Source: Bacteroidia bacterium
GTDB lineage: Bacteria; Bacteroidota; Bacteroidia; Cytophagales; Cyclobacteriaceae
Length of the DNA stretch: 64,000 bases
Assembly (NCBI GenBank): GCA_030426345.1
Contig: JAUHYU010000010.1
Location: 1-64,000 of the forward strand
Reading direction: 5' to 3'
A model generated the notes under the pieces. That model made no database searches and was not told where the DNA came from. It saw only the letters and a program-made list of their open reading frames with translations. The stretch's first letter is position 1. Each line of letters opens with the position of its first letter. Positions 17,815 through 27,559 of this stretch are shown piece after piece. A program made the position numbers and the translations under genes.

Positions 17815-18886
17815 TTTTTATTCCAATTAAATTTTTTAGTGGCCCCCAAAATATGACCAAAAATTCCTGTGCGATGATAAATGCGATTACTTTCCATAAA
17901 GTGTTTTTATATGGTTCGGCGATCAGAAAATCCAACTTTGAAGGAGAAATGGAATTGATGGAATTTATTGTCCTGCCTGCTTCAAGTCCTTTTACCTCCA
18001 GTCCTTCAATGGTCGTTTTAAATCCATCCTCTGCTATCAACATCTCTTTGATGAAGTAATTATCCTTGTCGTTTATTCTTAAAAAGTCCCCGCTTTCCAA
18101 TATGTATTCTTCCAATAAAAATTTTTTTTTCGAAAAGCTAATACCGGATATTTCGATGTTGCCACTTTGAAGTGTGCTTTCTTTTTGAAAAGTTTGGTCA
18201 GATCTATCTATATCGATTGTTTCAACCTTGTTCACTTGCAGATTTTTTAAGAGTACATCGTCATTATTGTTGGTCGTGAACAGTCTGGCGGCAAATTTCC
18301 TTTTGGAAGAAAAGCGGATATTCCGGTATATTTTTGACGAATTATAAACGATCCTGTGTTGATCTAATGATTCTTGCGTTGGTTCTGCAAATTTTATATC
18401 CTGGCCCGAAAGGATAAAGCTGTTGTTTTCGCCAAGGCTGATCATACCACTCACTATATCCATATTGCTTTCATCTGCATATACTTCGATCAAAATATAG
18501 TTGTTGCCACGGCTCAGTGTAACCTCGGCATCTTTTGGCACATTAAAATCCTTAAATATGAAAGGCTTTTGCCCAGAAATTACGACATCCATCCTCTCGG
18601 TGGAAAGCTGTCGTGACGGGGAGGGGCCATCTGCAACTGCAGGCTTGAAAAGCAAGTTGCTGTTGGAAAGTTGTACAGAGTCTACCACAACATTCGAAAA
18701 GAATTCAAGGTTTGTCAGCAGTTCGTTCTGGCTGCCTTCCCTGGCTACAAACTTTATCTTGCTTGCTTTAAAATCAATAAAAACTTCAGATTTGTAGTTT
18801 TTCAAACTCAAATAGATCAGAAACCCAACAAGGTTTGCCACCAAGATGATAGATAATATCTTTAGATACTTCCTTTCTATTTTCAT
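17807..18886 (-). CDS. Membrane protein of unknown function with long extracytoplasmic domain
   Basis: The 359-residue protein has one membrane span near the N-terminus (about 8-28) and one near the C-terminus (about 330-350). The roughly 300 residues between them are beta-rich, with repeated IEI/LxV strands and no cysteines or catalytic motif. No family is recognised. Its ATG overlaps the preceding stop (ATGA) inside a copy of the CAAAAAnCCATGA word, and its end overlaps the protease. The two-span bitopic shape suggests a scaffold in the periplasm for the other operon products. Confidence 0.75.
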   Translation of the reverse strand: MKIERKYLKILSIILVANLVGFLIYLSLKNYKSEVFIDFKASKIKFVAREGSQNELLTNLEFFSNVVVDSVQLSNSNLLFKPAVADGPSPSRQLSTERMDVVISGQKPFIFKDFNVPKDAEVTLSRGNNYILIEVYADESNMDIVSGMISLGENNSFILSGQDIKFAEPTQESLDQHRIVYNSSKIYRNIRFSSKRKFAARLFTTNNNDDVLLKNLQVNKVETIDIDRSDQTFQKESTLQSGNIEISGISFSKKKFLLEEYILESGDFLRINDKDNYFIKEMLIAEDGFKTTIEGLEVKGLEAGRTINSINSISPSKLDFLIAEPYKNTLWKVIAFIIAQEFLVIFWGPLKNLIGIKNE

Positions 18887-19614
18887 GGTTTTTGATGGCT
18901 AAATTCGTAGGTGTCGCTATCAGCAATATGATAGACACCCTGAGTCTCAAACTGTACCTGAACCAGGTATTTACCATATGCGGCATCTTCAAAATACCAA
19001 TTGAATTTTATGTCTGTGTTCTTCCTGCAATTGGCGATGACCCCTCGATGTACTGCATTCTCATCTTTGTCAAATATTGTGTATCTAAAATTCAAGTCCT
19101 GATTTGAAATGAAAACGAATTCATAGTGATCGGGTGCAACAACTTCCGATTGAAAAATTGTCAATGGCACGATTTTATGCGATACATCGTCTATTTCATA
19201 ATATGCACGTCCGTACAGATCTTCCATGGATATTTGATGCTTTTTAGCCTCCTGGTTTGACCATGTGAACTGATGCCTTCCCGAAGGCCATTTTGTTTTG
19301 ATTGGGATCATATAATATGAAACATCTTTGTTGTCCTCAATGAAGATATGCAGGTCGTTCGTGTTACCGGTCTCATCTAAATCGAACGCCAAATTGAATG
19401 GGTTGTCTGATGGATTTTCAGGTACTTTTCCTTTGGATAAAAAGGATCGAAGGCTCAACTGAGGGGCACTTACGTTGGAATAATTTCTAATACCCTCATA
19501 GTAGAGATTGCTTACTTTGTCCTTTTCTGGTGGAAATGAATAATCTTGAGCATTGGTGTTAAGGCTCCAAAAAGCAAGTAAAGACAATGCGAATACGATG
19601 ATAGTTGTTTTCAC
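18883..19614 (-). CDS. Exported protein of unknown function
   Basis: The 243-residue protein has a signal peptide ending near NTNAQ. No known domain is recognised. The sequence is rich in aromatic and charged residues and looks beta-sandwich-like, with a C-terminal part (FRYTIFDKDENAVHRGV) recalling gliding- or T9SS-associated lipoproteins, though this is only an impression. It begins 1 base after the FG-GAP gene's stop and overlaps the next gene by 4 bases, so it is certainly part of that operon. It contains an in-frame copy of the dispersed word at 19223-19246, read as KKHQISM. Confidence 0.72.
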   Translation of the reverse strand: MKTTIIVFALSLLAFWSLNTNAQDYSFPPEKDKVSNLYYEGIRNYSNVSAPQLSLRSFLSKGKVPENPSDNPFNLAFDLDETGNTNDLHIFIEDNKDVSYYMIPIKTKWPSGRHQFTWSNQEAKKHQISMEDLYGRAYYEIDDVSHKIVPLTIFQSEVVAPDHYEFVFISNQDLNFRYTIFDKDENAVHRGVIANCRKNTDIKFNWYFEDAAYGKYLVQVQFETQGVYHIADSDTYEFSHQKP

Positions 19615-19615
19615 C

Positions 19616-22600
19616 TTATTTTGTGATTATTATCTTTTGAAATAAATCTATATTTCCCACCGAGCCACTAGCCGATAGCTTGGCCATATAAAATCCTGAA
19701 CTTAAATCTTGTTTGCTTTTACCTTCGAAATCCCATGAAAAAGTATGATTTCCAGACTCCAATACTTCATTTACCAAGGTTTCTACTTTCTCCCCGAGCG
19801 AGTTATAAATAGATAGAGAGACATTAGTTAGGGAGTCTGAATCGGGAATTCTAAATGAAAACATGGCTTGAGAACTGGTGGGATTTGGATATGGGGCATC
19901 AAATACAATTTTTGAAGCACGAGTTTCATTTGCTACGAATTCCTTGCTGCCAAAAATTACTTTGAATTCTCTAACCCCCGGAAAGTCAAAGGAATATTTC
20001 TTAGTTTGACGCATGTCGATGGCTTTGAAGGTGTGTAGGTCCAACAGATATAATTGGAGATCGTTGCGCCCAAAGTATTTATTATTCCATGAAATCTCCG
20101 CCCGATCAGATAGCTGATTGGATTCAACACTGAATTCCCAAATATGATGATCGGCCATTGGTATAATATCCTTAGAAAATTGATGTGCGAAGTACTCTGG
20201 GTGGTGAAAATTCACCTCGGAATAATTGATAAAACGAGGGATAGTAACCAAGTCCAAATGATCTTTGCTCATACTTGCAGACTCGTGCATTCCAAATGTG
20301 CCCAACGCATCTATCCCCTGATTTGCCTCCAGTTTTAGACTGACTTCCCAAGAGGTGCTATGGTCTAAAGCATTTGTATTTGGCATGGATTTTTCACCTA
20401 TTCTTCCCGACTGGATTGAAGTGTTTTTCATCGCAGGTACCTGTAACGGGAAATCTGTTTCTGAAAAAACAAAGGCGCCTTCAAATCTTCTCATCACATC
20501 CCTTTCTATATATCCGGAACCGCTAAAAAACTGTAAATTCATTACGTCCGGGGGGTTGCCATTATGCTCTAAAACATCAGGCCAACTGATATTGAAATTA
20601 TATGGGTTTCCGATCTGGTTCCACCCTTTTTTTAATTGGTATACAAAAGGATTTTTTTGATTGTGTTGTGCGCTCGTTCCCTCTCCAATATCAATTTCTT
20701 CCTCATCGAAGGCATTGAACCAATACCCTTTTCCAATCTCGATAGTGCTGAAACCATCCTTATTTTCCATATACTCATTACCATTGTACCAGAAAACCCT
20801 CCATTTTTTCTTCCCGTATTTTCCGAGCTTATTAAAAATTGATTCTATATTTTTGTTTACCAAGTCTATTGGAATTGATATCATCCGGTAATCGGAGGAT
20901 TTCCCACCGAAGTTCAGATTTGGGATTTTCAACGTTGAAGGACTAAGATAATTCAAATAAGTAGTGACCGTATCACTGATTTTTTGATTTCCGGAAATGT
21001 CAACAGCTTCAAAAAAATATTCTAATCCTATTTCATCAAATTCTGAACTTTCGATGGATGAGCTGAAGAAATTGTTAGCCATCTGAGTCAGCTTATTTTT
21101 GAAGCTTGTACCAGATGCCCCCCGATAAAAAATGGTAACGAAATCAATAATATCATTATCGCTCACTTGAGCCATTGCATCAAATTCAGAGGAATTGATG
21201 TCATGAAACTGACTTTGTTGAATGCTGATATCAGGCTTGATATTGTCATTGCTGATTATGATATCATCTATTGCAGAATACCCGGCACTTGTCGTTTCCA
21301 TCTCAATTTTTTTCAACGTTCTGCCTGTATTTGGCACTTCGAAAAAAGTATCAAAATTTGAGTTGATCAGTTTTTGATCCTGATATATTAGCTTGTCGTC
21401 TTTGTCAAATGCCTTTAAGGAGACCATCTCGGGGTATTGTGAGCCCATATAAAAACTGACATACTTGGGGTTGCTATTGGAAAATTCAATTTCCTTGGTT
21501 TTGGAAACAGCTCCAATGACTTTTTTACCTATTTCCAAATGATTAATAATATCACCTGTAGAATTCAAATAAAGTATAATGCTCTTTCCTGCATTTCGAT
21601 GAAGTTCATCACTGAATTTTGCGCCAACAATTATATCATTACTTCCATTTTCATCTAGGTCGCCGAGGTTGGCAATAGCACTTCCAAAACCATCTCCAGG
21701 ATTTAATATGCCTTTGAAGCGACCCAAATCGCTTGTTTTTTTATAATGAGAAAGGGTACCATCACTCTTCAAAAACAGCACCCAAAAAGCTCCATAATTG
21801 GTGCCTCCATCATCGTCTCCCGGAGCACCAACGACCAAATCGTTTGTTCCATTTCCATCAAGGTCGCCAATATTTGCAATGGAGAAACCAAATAAATCCC
21901 CGCTTTTCAATCCCTCAATGTTTCCACCTTCTTCCTGCCATCCTATTTTCTTGATTTCCTTTATTTCTCCGGCGTTATTAAAATATGCTATCCATATGGC
22001 ACCAATATCTGTGATTTGAGAGCCCTCATACTCATCGCCTATCACACCGATAGCGACTTCATCCACTCCATCACCATCTAAATCACCAATATTGGCCATT
22101 GCGGATCCGAAATTATCTCTTGGTTCTATGGCGTTCTCCAAGGGGCTGGTTGTAGCATCACTTTTCACAAATGATTTTATATTTTCATTTTCATCTAAGA
22201 ACAATACCCAAATAGCCCCTTGACCTGCATCACTTCCTTTGGCACCAACTACCAAATCATCGTTTCCATCATTGTCTATATCACTTATAGGAATGATCGC
22301 TGATCCGAAATCGTCATTATCGGAAAGGCTTAAAAAGGTACCGTTTGAAAACCCTAGCTTTTTGGAGGAGTTGACTTTGCCATTTTCCTGAAGATAAACT
22401 AGCCAAACCGCCCCCTGATTCATGGAATTTCCACCGTTATTGCTCATGGGCGCACCTATCGCGACATCGGGGAAACCGTCATTATTTACATCTTCGATGG
22501 TTGCTGTGGCATTTCCAAAGAGGTCTTTTTCGTTTAAAACACCTGAAAATCCATTGGTGTTGTCATTTATTTTTTTAAAGTATTTGATCTTGCCAGTATT

Positions 22601-22963
22601 ATCGGGAAAGGCGATCCATGCATTTCCCGTGCCGATTTGTTTAAGACTTGATTGATCGGCTCCTATAAGTAGTTCTGCCACCCCGTCGCCATCTAAATCG
22701 CTCAATTGCGACAAGGCACTACCGTAATTGCCTTCCGCCTGAATCAAGTGTTCAATAAAATTATCAGCGCCCATCACGAACTCTCCGTTGGCTTTGAAGG
22801 CTACCAAGCCTTCTTGATATTCTTCGTATTCGACAAGGTCATCAGGCGCATAATTTTCAAAACTCAAGGTGTCTCTCAATTGACCGAATACCACCGTTGG
22901 AGTAGAAATCCCAATGAGTAGGTAAGTAGTTATGATCACAACAAGTAGTTGGATGGCCTTCAT
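19616..22963 (-). CDS. FG-GAP repeat surface protein with type IX secretion signal
   Basis: The 1115-residue protein has a signal peptide, then six FG-GAP/integrin-alpha-type repeats, each with a calcium-binding DxDxDG-like loop (LDGDG, VNNDG, IDNDG, LDGDG, LDGNG, LDENG) spread over about residues 60-460. Such repeats fold into a beta-propeller. A middle region (about 500-1000) is unassigned. The last 85 residues (PYPNPTSS...GFYMAKL...KIIITK) form a type A C-terminal sorting domain for type IX secretion. The protein should reach the cell surface or medium. It is the second gene of the operon starting at 23719 and its main secreted product. Confidence 0.88.
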   Translation of the reverse strand: MKAIQLLVVIITTYLLIGISTPTVVFGQLRDTLSFENYAPDDLVEYEEYQEGLVAFKANGEFVMGADNFIEHLIQAEGNYGSALSQLSDLDGDGVAELLIGADQSSLKQIGTGNAWIAFPDNTGKIKYFKKINDNTNGFSGVLNEKDLFGNATATIEDVNNDGFPDVAIGAPMSNNGGNSMNQGAVWLVYLQENGKVNSSKKLGFSNGTFLSLSDNDDFGSAIIPISDIDNDGNDDLVVGAKGSDAGQGAIWVLFLDENENIKSFVKSDATTSPLENAIEPRDNFGSAMANIGDLDGDGVDEVAIGVIGDEYEGSQITDIGAIWIAYFNNAGEIKEIKKIGWQEEGGNIEGLKSGDLFGFSIANIGDLDGNGTNDLVVGAPGDDDGGTNYGAFWVLFLKSDGTLSHYKKTSDLGRFKGILNPGDGFGSAIANLGDLDENGSNDIIVGAKFSDELHRNAGKSIILYLNSTGDIINHLEIGKKVIGAVSKTKEIEFSNSNPKYVSFYMGSQYPEMVSLKAFDKDDKLIYQDQKLINSNFDTFFEVPNTGRTLKKIEMETTSAGYSAIDDIIISNDNIKPDISIQQSQFHDINSSEFDAMAQVSDNDIIDFVTIFYRGASGTSFKNKLTQMANNFFSSSIESSEFDEIGLEYFFEAVDISGNQKISDTVTTYLNYLSPSTLKIPNLNFGGKSSDYRMISIPIDLVNKNIESIFNKLGKYGKKKWRVFWYNGNEYMENKDGFSTIEIGKGYWFNAFDEEEIDIGEGTSAQHNQKNPFVYQLKKGWNQIGNPYNFNISWPDVLEHNGNPPDVMNLQFFSGSGYIERDVMRRFEGAFVFSETDFPLQVPAMKNTSIQSGRIGEKSMPNTNALDHSTSWEVSLKLEANQGIDALGTFGMHESASMSKDHLDLVTIPRFINYSEVNFHHPEYFAHQFSKDIIPMADHHIWEFSVESNQLSDRAEISWNNKYFGRNDLQLYLLDLHTFKAIDMRQTKKYSFDFPGVREFKVIFGSKEFVANETRASKIVFDAPYPNPTSSQAMFSFRIPDSDSLTNVSLSIYNSLGEKVETLVNEVLESGNHTFSWDFEGKSKQDLSSGFYMAKLSASGSVGNIDLFQKIIITK

Positions 22964-23002
22964 GATATTTGGATGTATTTGGCACTCATTGTTTTACTTT
23001 AT

Positions 23003-23719
23003 TTAATTGTCAGGGTTAGGAGGATTAGGAGGTTCAGGAATTGTTGCTCCAAAATATAAAATTGCCCCCACAATCGCCCCTGTAGCAACAGGAACGCCGA
23101 CTTTATACAGCATAGGTATCACAGGTACAATATTGAACGCAGCTGACATGGCTGATTCATGTTCCGATAAAATATTGCTAAGTCTTATTTTGTACCCATT
23201 GCCTCTTTTTATTTTTTTAGAAAGTTGGAGTTCATACTTGCCGGTATTTTTTGTTTCCGCGATTTGCTTTATTTCCCCATTTGGGGCTATAAGTTCTATC
23301 TTGTATTTTTCAGATACTCCACCACCTCCAAGCCAGGTAAAAAAGATTTTTCTCCCTTTTTTATATTTGACATCCTGCAGTTGGGGAATTGTTGGCGGAC
23401 ACATAATCCTAATCCTGAGCATCCCATTAAATTCAGTCAATTCCTTTCCGGCTTTCCAAATTATTTTTTTTTCTCTACCTGCAGGTACAATTTTATTTAC
23501 ATCTCCAGATACCATCTTAAGATTATTGCTATAATCAAGAGAAGAATAGACTCTGATAAATGCAGAATCAGCTTTGCTTTCTTCGATTAAGTCATATGTT
23601 ACGAAGACTTCATCGTTGTTGATTTCAACTTTTACATTGCTAATTTTTTGAGCAAACCCTAAGGTCACTGCATACAGGTTCAGGAAAACTGTATATAAAA
23701 TTAGATGGTGGAATTTCAT
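23003..23719 (-). CDS. Exported protein with C-terminal membrane anchor
   Basis: The 238-residue protein has a signal peptide ending near LGFAQ, a beta-sandwich-like body (fibronectin-like strands: DEVFVTYDLIEESKADS, KIFFTWLGGGG), a single hydrophobic span at about 205-225, and a short proline-asparagine tail, PEPPNPPNPDN. No family is recognised with confidence. It heads the five-gene operon, with 39 bases to the FG-GAP gene. It may anchor or sense the complex made by the downstream products. Confidence 0.72.
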   Translation of the reverse strand: MKFHHLILYTVFLNLYAVTLGFAQKISNVKVEINNDEVFVTYDLIEESKADSAFIRVYSSLDYSNNLKMVSGDVNKIVPAGREKKIIWKAGKELTEFNGMLRIRIMCPPTIPQLQDVKYKKGRKIFFTWLGGGGVSEKYKIELIAPNGEIKQIAETKNTGKYELQLSKKIKRGNGYKIRLSNILSEHESAMSAAFNIVPVIPMLYKVGVPVATGAIVGAILYFGATIPEPPNPPNPDN

Positions 23720-24155
23720 GTTTTAGTCATATGAATAAAAGCTAAATTATGGAACTGACCCTTTTATCAAAGTGAAATTATACTGGCCTTTTCCATATAG
23801 AGCAATCGGATTTACCTTAGCAAGTCAAGCAAAAACAGATATTTGTATACTGGATGTTAACAAGCTCATTTATAAATCTGTTTCAAAAAACAAAATGAAA
23901 ATGCATTTTAGATAATTTTTTACGCCATATAAATTAATTAAAATTTAACTTCTAACAAAATAATAGGCAATATTGATTGTGTAAATAACTTTTGAAAATT
24001 ACAGGAAGGCTTGGCTGATTTTGAAGGATTTAAAACTGAGATACATGGAAATACCAAGGTTTTTTCGTGCTTGACGTATGGTAAACCGATAAAGAGTTTC
24101 TTTGGGCTTTATAGGCCAATGGCCTAAAGTATGGATTTTTGATGCTTTTTTGGGG
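23720..24155. promoter_or_regulatory. Non-coding region upstream of FG-GAP operon
   Basis: These 436 AT-rich bases show no open frame of note. They must carry the promoter for the minus-strand operon starting at 23719 and the 3' end signals of the cytochrome gene. AGGCC-AAT-GGCCT at 24113-24125 is a short inverted repeat. A dispersed-word copy (TATGGATTTTTGATGC plus T-run) at 24130-24151 sits just past the cytochrome stop. Together these may form the terminator of the latter. Confidence 0.5.
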
Positions 24156-25481
24156 CTATACCCCGGCCTCTTTCACTGCAGTATTATAGTAATAGACTTT
24201 TTTCAGGCTTTTAATCTTGTGGAGGTCGCTGATGGCCTGGTCGCTGATTTTGGTAAATGAAAGGTTGATGTATTCCAGTCTAGTTAACTTGGTGAGATGC
24301 GCTGCCCCTTTATCTGTAATGTCGTTGTGATCCAGGCGCAATTTCAAGAGGTTTGGCAAGTCGCTCAGTATCGATAGGTTGTCATCTTTGATGCCGCTAT
24401 TTTTTAGGTCTAGCCATACAATGTTGTCTTTCGCTTTTTTAAGCGTTTCCAATTCTTTTTTGGTAAGCTGAATGCCGGGCTTTACGGATACATCCAGATA
24501 ATTTACTTTTTCTGCTAGCACCGATACCATAAATCCTGATGATTCCAGATCTTCGATTATAGAAGCTTTTACTGGGTCAATTGGTGTGTTTAAAATGGTC
24601 ATGTACTTTCCTATACTGAGATATTTTTCCAATTGATCTCTTATTTCCGGACCAGCATTCAACGCCTGAAGCGAAGCGTTAGGTTTAGCTCCTTCATCTA
24701 TCCACCATTCTAATAGTTTAATTTGCTCTTTGGAGAGCGGTGTTTTTCCTTCAGGAGGCATAAAATCTTCATCATCTGGAGCCAGCGTAACGCGGTGGAT
24801 AAGATCACTAGAAATACTGTTCCCCGCTACAATCACAGCACCAGATTCTCCACCTTTCATCAGGTGGTCAAATGTCGTCATCAGTAGCTCACCTTTGAGT
24901 TTATCTTCGTTATGGCAACTGACACATCTTGCATCCAGAATTGGTTGTATGATATCTTCAAAAACCAAGGCAGAATCAATATTGGTTATCTTTTTATATG
25001 TTTTGTTAATTTTGGGTGGTAACCCGGCAATGGTGCGTACTGGATTTGGTGCGTATTGAAAAAGGTAGTTAGATCCATGGGTGAGATTCCCCCCCAAGTG
25101 TCCAGTAAATGTGAGTAAGATTAGCAGAGAAGCAAAACCACCTGAAACCATACTGCTATTTTTGGTCTCAGCCCTTCGCCAGCCAAGCATGATAAAGGAC
25201 AACACTGTCAACCCAATGCCAAACCACTGGTGCAGCATGACAGCATCTTCGTTGTAGCCACCTTCCAGAGACAACATATAGCCAAGAATACATGCTATAA
25301 CACCACTAATCCCTCCAAGAAATAAAGTAAAATCTACTACCGGAGCATACTTTTTGAACGATTCACATTTTGAAATAAAATGAAGAATAATCCCCAATAA
25401 TAGGAAACCAATGGGCAGATGGACGATTATCGGGTGAAACCGTCCAAAAAATAGAACTATATCATTTACTTCGTTTTCCAA
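24156..25481 (-). CDS. DUF2231 membrane domain, planctomycete-type cytochrome c and leucine-rich repeats in one protein
   Basis: The 441-residue protein begins with four hydrophobic spans matching DUF2231 (FHPIIVHLPIGF near 15-26). It continues with a haem c site, CVSCH, at 186-190, followed by the planctomycete cytochrome pattern DxxLxxGG..AVVxG and FMPPEGKTPLSKEQI, where the Met may be the second haem ligand. The last 100 residues hold leucine-rich repeats (LSDLPNLLKLRLDHNDITDKGAAHL). This combination is common near DUF1553/DUF1501 genes. It suggests a membrane electron carrier with a surface-exposed recognition part. It stands alone on the minus strand. Confidence 0.85.
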   Translation of the reverse strand: MENEVNDIVLFFGRFHPIIVHLPIGFLLLGIILHFISKCESFKKYAPVVDFTLFLGGISGVIACILGYMLSLEGGYNEDAVMLHQWFGIGLTVLSFIMLGWRRAETKNSSMVSGGFASLLILLTFTGHLGGNLTHGSNYLFQYAPNPVRTIAGLPPKINKTYKKITNIDSALVFEDIIQPILDARCVSCHNEDKLKGELLMTTFDHLMKGGESGAVIVAGNSISSDLIHRVTLAPDDEDFMPPEGKTPLSKEQIKLLEWWIDEGAKPNASLQALNAGPEIRDQLEKYLSIGKYMTILNTPIDPVKASIIEDLESSGFMVSVLAEKVNYLDVSVKPGIQLTKKELETLKKAKDNIVWLDLKNSGIKDDNLSILSDLPNLLKLRLDHNDITDKGAAHLTKLTRLEYINLSFTKISDQAISDLHKIKSLKKVYYYNTAVKEAGV

Positions 25482-25596
25482 AATATGTAGATTTAGTGGG
25501 TACTCATCAAATGTACTAATGTCCGTTTAGTCGATTTATACTTAAATCATTATTATCGCAATGGACAAATTAAGTGCATTATTTCATAATATTAAA

Positions 25597-25665
25597 TTAT
25601 GCCAGTAAATCTTTTACCACATGACTATGTACGTCGCCGATTAAACGAAACCTTCAGCTCCGAAA
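25597..25665 (-). pseudogene. Relic of a DUF1501 gene 3' end
   Basis: On the minus strand this short stretch reads GDVHSHVVKDLLA-stop, almost the same as the C-terminus [12 protein letters not shown] of the DUF1501 proteins at 34-50 kb. The preceding codons (RFRL) match RYRL of the family, but a stop codon and a small insertion break the frame further upstream. It is a decayed fragment, about 70 bases long, located just before the ECF sigma gene. Confidence 0.65.
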
Positions 25666-25783
25666 TACAGTGGTCTTTCAGAATTGTTAGTTCTTTATAC
25701 AAAAACAAAACTAGGTCAAAGTTTGATTTTTAAATCCGTTATTCTAACCTTTCTTAAGAATTTTAAAAACACTCATTATATTC

Positions 25784-26407
25784 TTGGAGAAGTTAAGTGA
25801 AAGAGACATCAAGGAAATTATGCATCAGATTGCACATAACGATGATCACATCGCATTTCGCCAATTTTTTGATTTGTACTATCACAAACTTGTGAATTTC
25901 GCCTATTTTTTTCTTGAATCGTCAGTGGCAGCCGAAGAAGTTGTTTCTACAGTTTTTATAAGTTTGTGGGAAAAGAGGAGAAAACTCCCGCAGATAGATC
26001 GGATCGAAGCTTATCTTTTTTCGTCCACAAAAAACAAATCTTATAATTATCTTAGGGACAATAAGAGGCTAATGCAATTCAAAGAAATTGATTCTGAAAC
26101 TGATTTTTTAGTCCCTGAGTTTGAAAATCCGGAAACTGAATTGCTCAGTCGGGAATTTAGAGAAAAGCTTATTCAGATTATTGAAGAATTGCCGCCGAAA
26201 TGCAAGATGATATTCACGCTGATCAGGGAAGATGGCCTCAAATACAGAGAAGTAGCAGAGCTGTTGGAAATATCCGTTAAAACCGTAGAAGTACAAATGG
26301 GAAGGGCACTTTCTAAAATAAAAACCTCCATAAATCCATACCTCCACGAAGTTGATCTATTTCACTTTCTCAATAACGAAAAAATCAAAAGAGAGGATAG
26401 GAAATAA
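25784..26407 (+). CDS. ECF RNA polymerase sigma factor, FecI-like
   Basis: This 207-residue sigma-70 family protein has region 2 at about residues 25-95 (FRQFFDLYYHKLVNFAYFFL, then VSTVFISLWEKR) and region 4 near 140-190 (LPPKCKMIFTLIREDGLKYREVAELLEISVKTVEVQM). The frame starts at a TTG (25784); the first ATG is at 25820 and would remove 12 residues of a plausible first helix. It is followed by an anti-sigma FecR and a SusC receptor with an STN domain, the usual trans-envelope signalling set. It presumably directs transcription of susC/susD when the substrate is bound outside. Confidence 0.9.
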   Translation: MEKLSERDIKEIMHQIAHNDDHIAFRQFFDLYYHKLVNFAYFFLESSVAAEEVVSTVFISLWEKRRKLPQIDRIEAYLFSSTKNKSYNYLRDNKRLMQFKEIDSETDFLVPEFENPETELLSREFREKLIQIIEELPPKCKMIFTLIREDGLKYREVAELLEISVKTVEVQMGRALSKIKTSINPYLHEVDLFHFLNNEKIKREDRK

Positions 26408-26473
26408 AAAAATCACTTTCGAGTAAGGGTATATTGATAAAATAGTGCCAAGCTATTGTAAGGATCAATTAAT

Positions 26474-27490
26474 ATGCTCGATAATAATTTAAACGAACTC
26501 ATCGCTAAAAGGCTTTCAGGCGAAATTAACAAAGACGAACAGAAGGTCTTGGATGATTGGCTGGCATTGTCTGATGATAATCAGGAAACCTTCAAACTTC
26601 ACAGTTCGATTTGGTCGGATATGAAAATTAGGCGCACTAGTAAAAATGCCAACAATGTTTTCGTAGGCATATCAGCAGCAATCCGGAAAGGTGAAAAAAC
26701 CGATGATCCCCAAATACCGAAAAGAACCATATCAATTCCATATTTATGGAGAGGTATCGCAGCAGCCGTGCTAGTATTAGTTACTACATTATTCGTTTTT
26801 AATATTCTAAGTGCCAAGAAAAACCCTTCAATAGTACAATCAACTCATGTAATAGAAAAATCACTATCTACTGGGCAAAAATTAAAAATATTCCTTCCGG
26901 ATGGAAGTACTGTATGGTTAAATGCAGAATCTTCAATCTCATACCCGGACCGATTTGATGATAAGTCTCGGATTGTGAAATTAACGGGAGAAGCTTTTTT
27001 TGATATTACCAAGAATCCTTCCAAGCCTTTTGTTGTCAAAACTGAAGATTTAGATATCAGAGTATTGGGCACTAAATTTAATGTACGCAACTATCATAAC
27101 GAGGGGAAGACTGATGTAGCCCTGGAATCCGGGAAGGTGATGGTAGAAACCTCGGAGCAAAAGAACAAATATATCCTGTTACCGGGAGAGGGTATTTCCA
27201 TGAATGAGGAATCCGGAGAAATAGCAAAATATCAGGTTAATCCAAAGACTGCTTTCCAATGGAAGGATGGTGTAATCTATTTCAACAAAGCCAATTTCGA
27301 TGAGGTAATCAATAGATTGAGTAGGTGGTATGGGGTGGAATTTACTGTTGAAAACTATGAGGGAGAAAAATGGGAATATTCAGCAGAATTTAAGAATGAC
27401 AACCTGAGTAATATTTTACAGAGTATGGGTTTTACAAAAGAATTTGAATACGAAATAGACCAAAATAAAGTAACTATTAAGTTCAACTAA
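26474..27490 (+). CDS. FecR-type anti-sigma/sensor protein
   Basis: The 338-residue protein has a cytoplasmic N-terminal part of about 85 residues that would hold the sigma factor, one membrane span (about 95-115), and a periplasmic FecR domain (LPDGSTVWLNAESSISYP...GEAFFDI...VLGTKFNVRNY). It ends with a DUF4974 domain (YFNKANFDEVINRLSRWYGVEFTV). It transmits the state of the partner SusC receptor to the ECF factor encoded just upstream. A 66-base gap separates it from the sigma gene. Confidence 0.92.
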   Translation: MLDNNLNELIAKRLSGEINKDEQKVLDDWLALSDDNQETFKLHSSIWSDMKIRRTSKNANNVFVGISAAIRKGEKTDDPQIPKRTISIPYLWRGIAAAVLVLVTTLFVFNILSAKKNPSIVQSTHVIEKSLSTGQKLKIFLPDGSTVWLNAESSISYPDRFDDKSRIVKLTGEAFFDITKNPSKPFVVKTEDLDIRVLGTKFNVRNYHNEGKTDVALESGKVMVETSEQKNKYILLPGEGISMNEESGEIAKYQVNPKTAFQWKDGVIYFNKANFDEVINRLSRWYGVEFTVENYEGEKWEYSAEFKNDNLSNILQSMGFTKEFEYEIDQNKVTIKFN

Positions 27491-27531
27491 AAATAAAAAA
27501 AACATGAAAAACAATTCCCCTTAAAAAGAAA

Positions 27532-27559
27532 CAGCTTCTTTATCATGATAAAGAAGCTG
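27532..27559 (+). promoter_or_regulatory. 28-base perfect palindrome between fecR and susC
   Basis: The arm CAGCTTCTTTATCA is followed at once by its exact reverse complement. No T-run follows, so it is not a classic terminator. A second weaker inverted pair, GAAAGAAA (near 27569) and TTTCTTTC (near 27614), follows. The site may be an mRNA hairpin that sets different levels for fecR and susC, or an operator for the susC promoter. Confidence 0.5.

Noticed and set aside
23007-23534. 175-codon plus-strand frame opposite the anchored exported protein
   Set aside because: The minus-strand frame has a signal peptide and operon context; the opposite frame is a compositional shadow.
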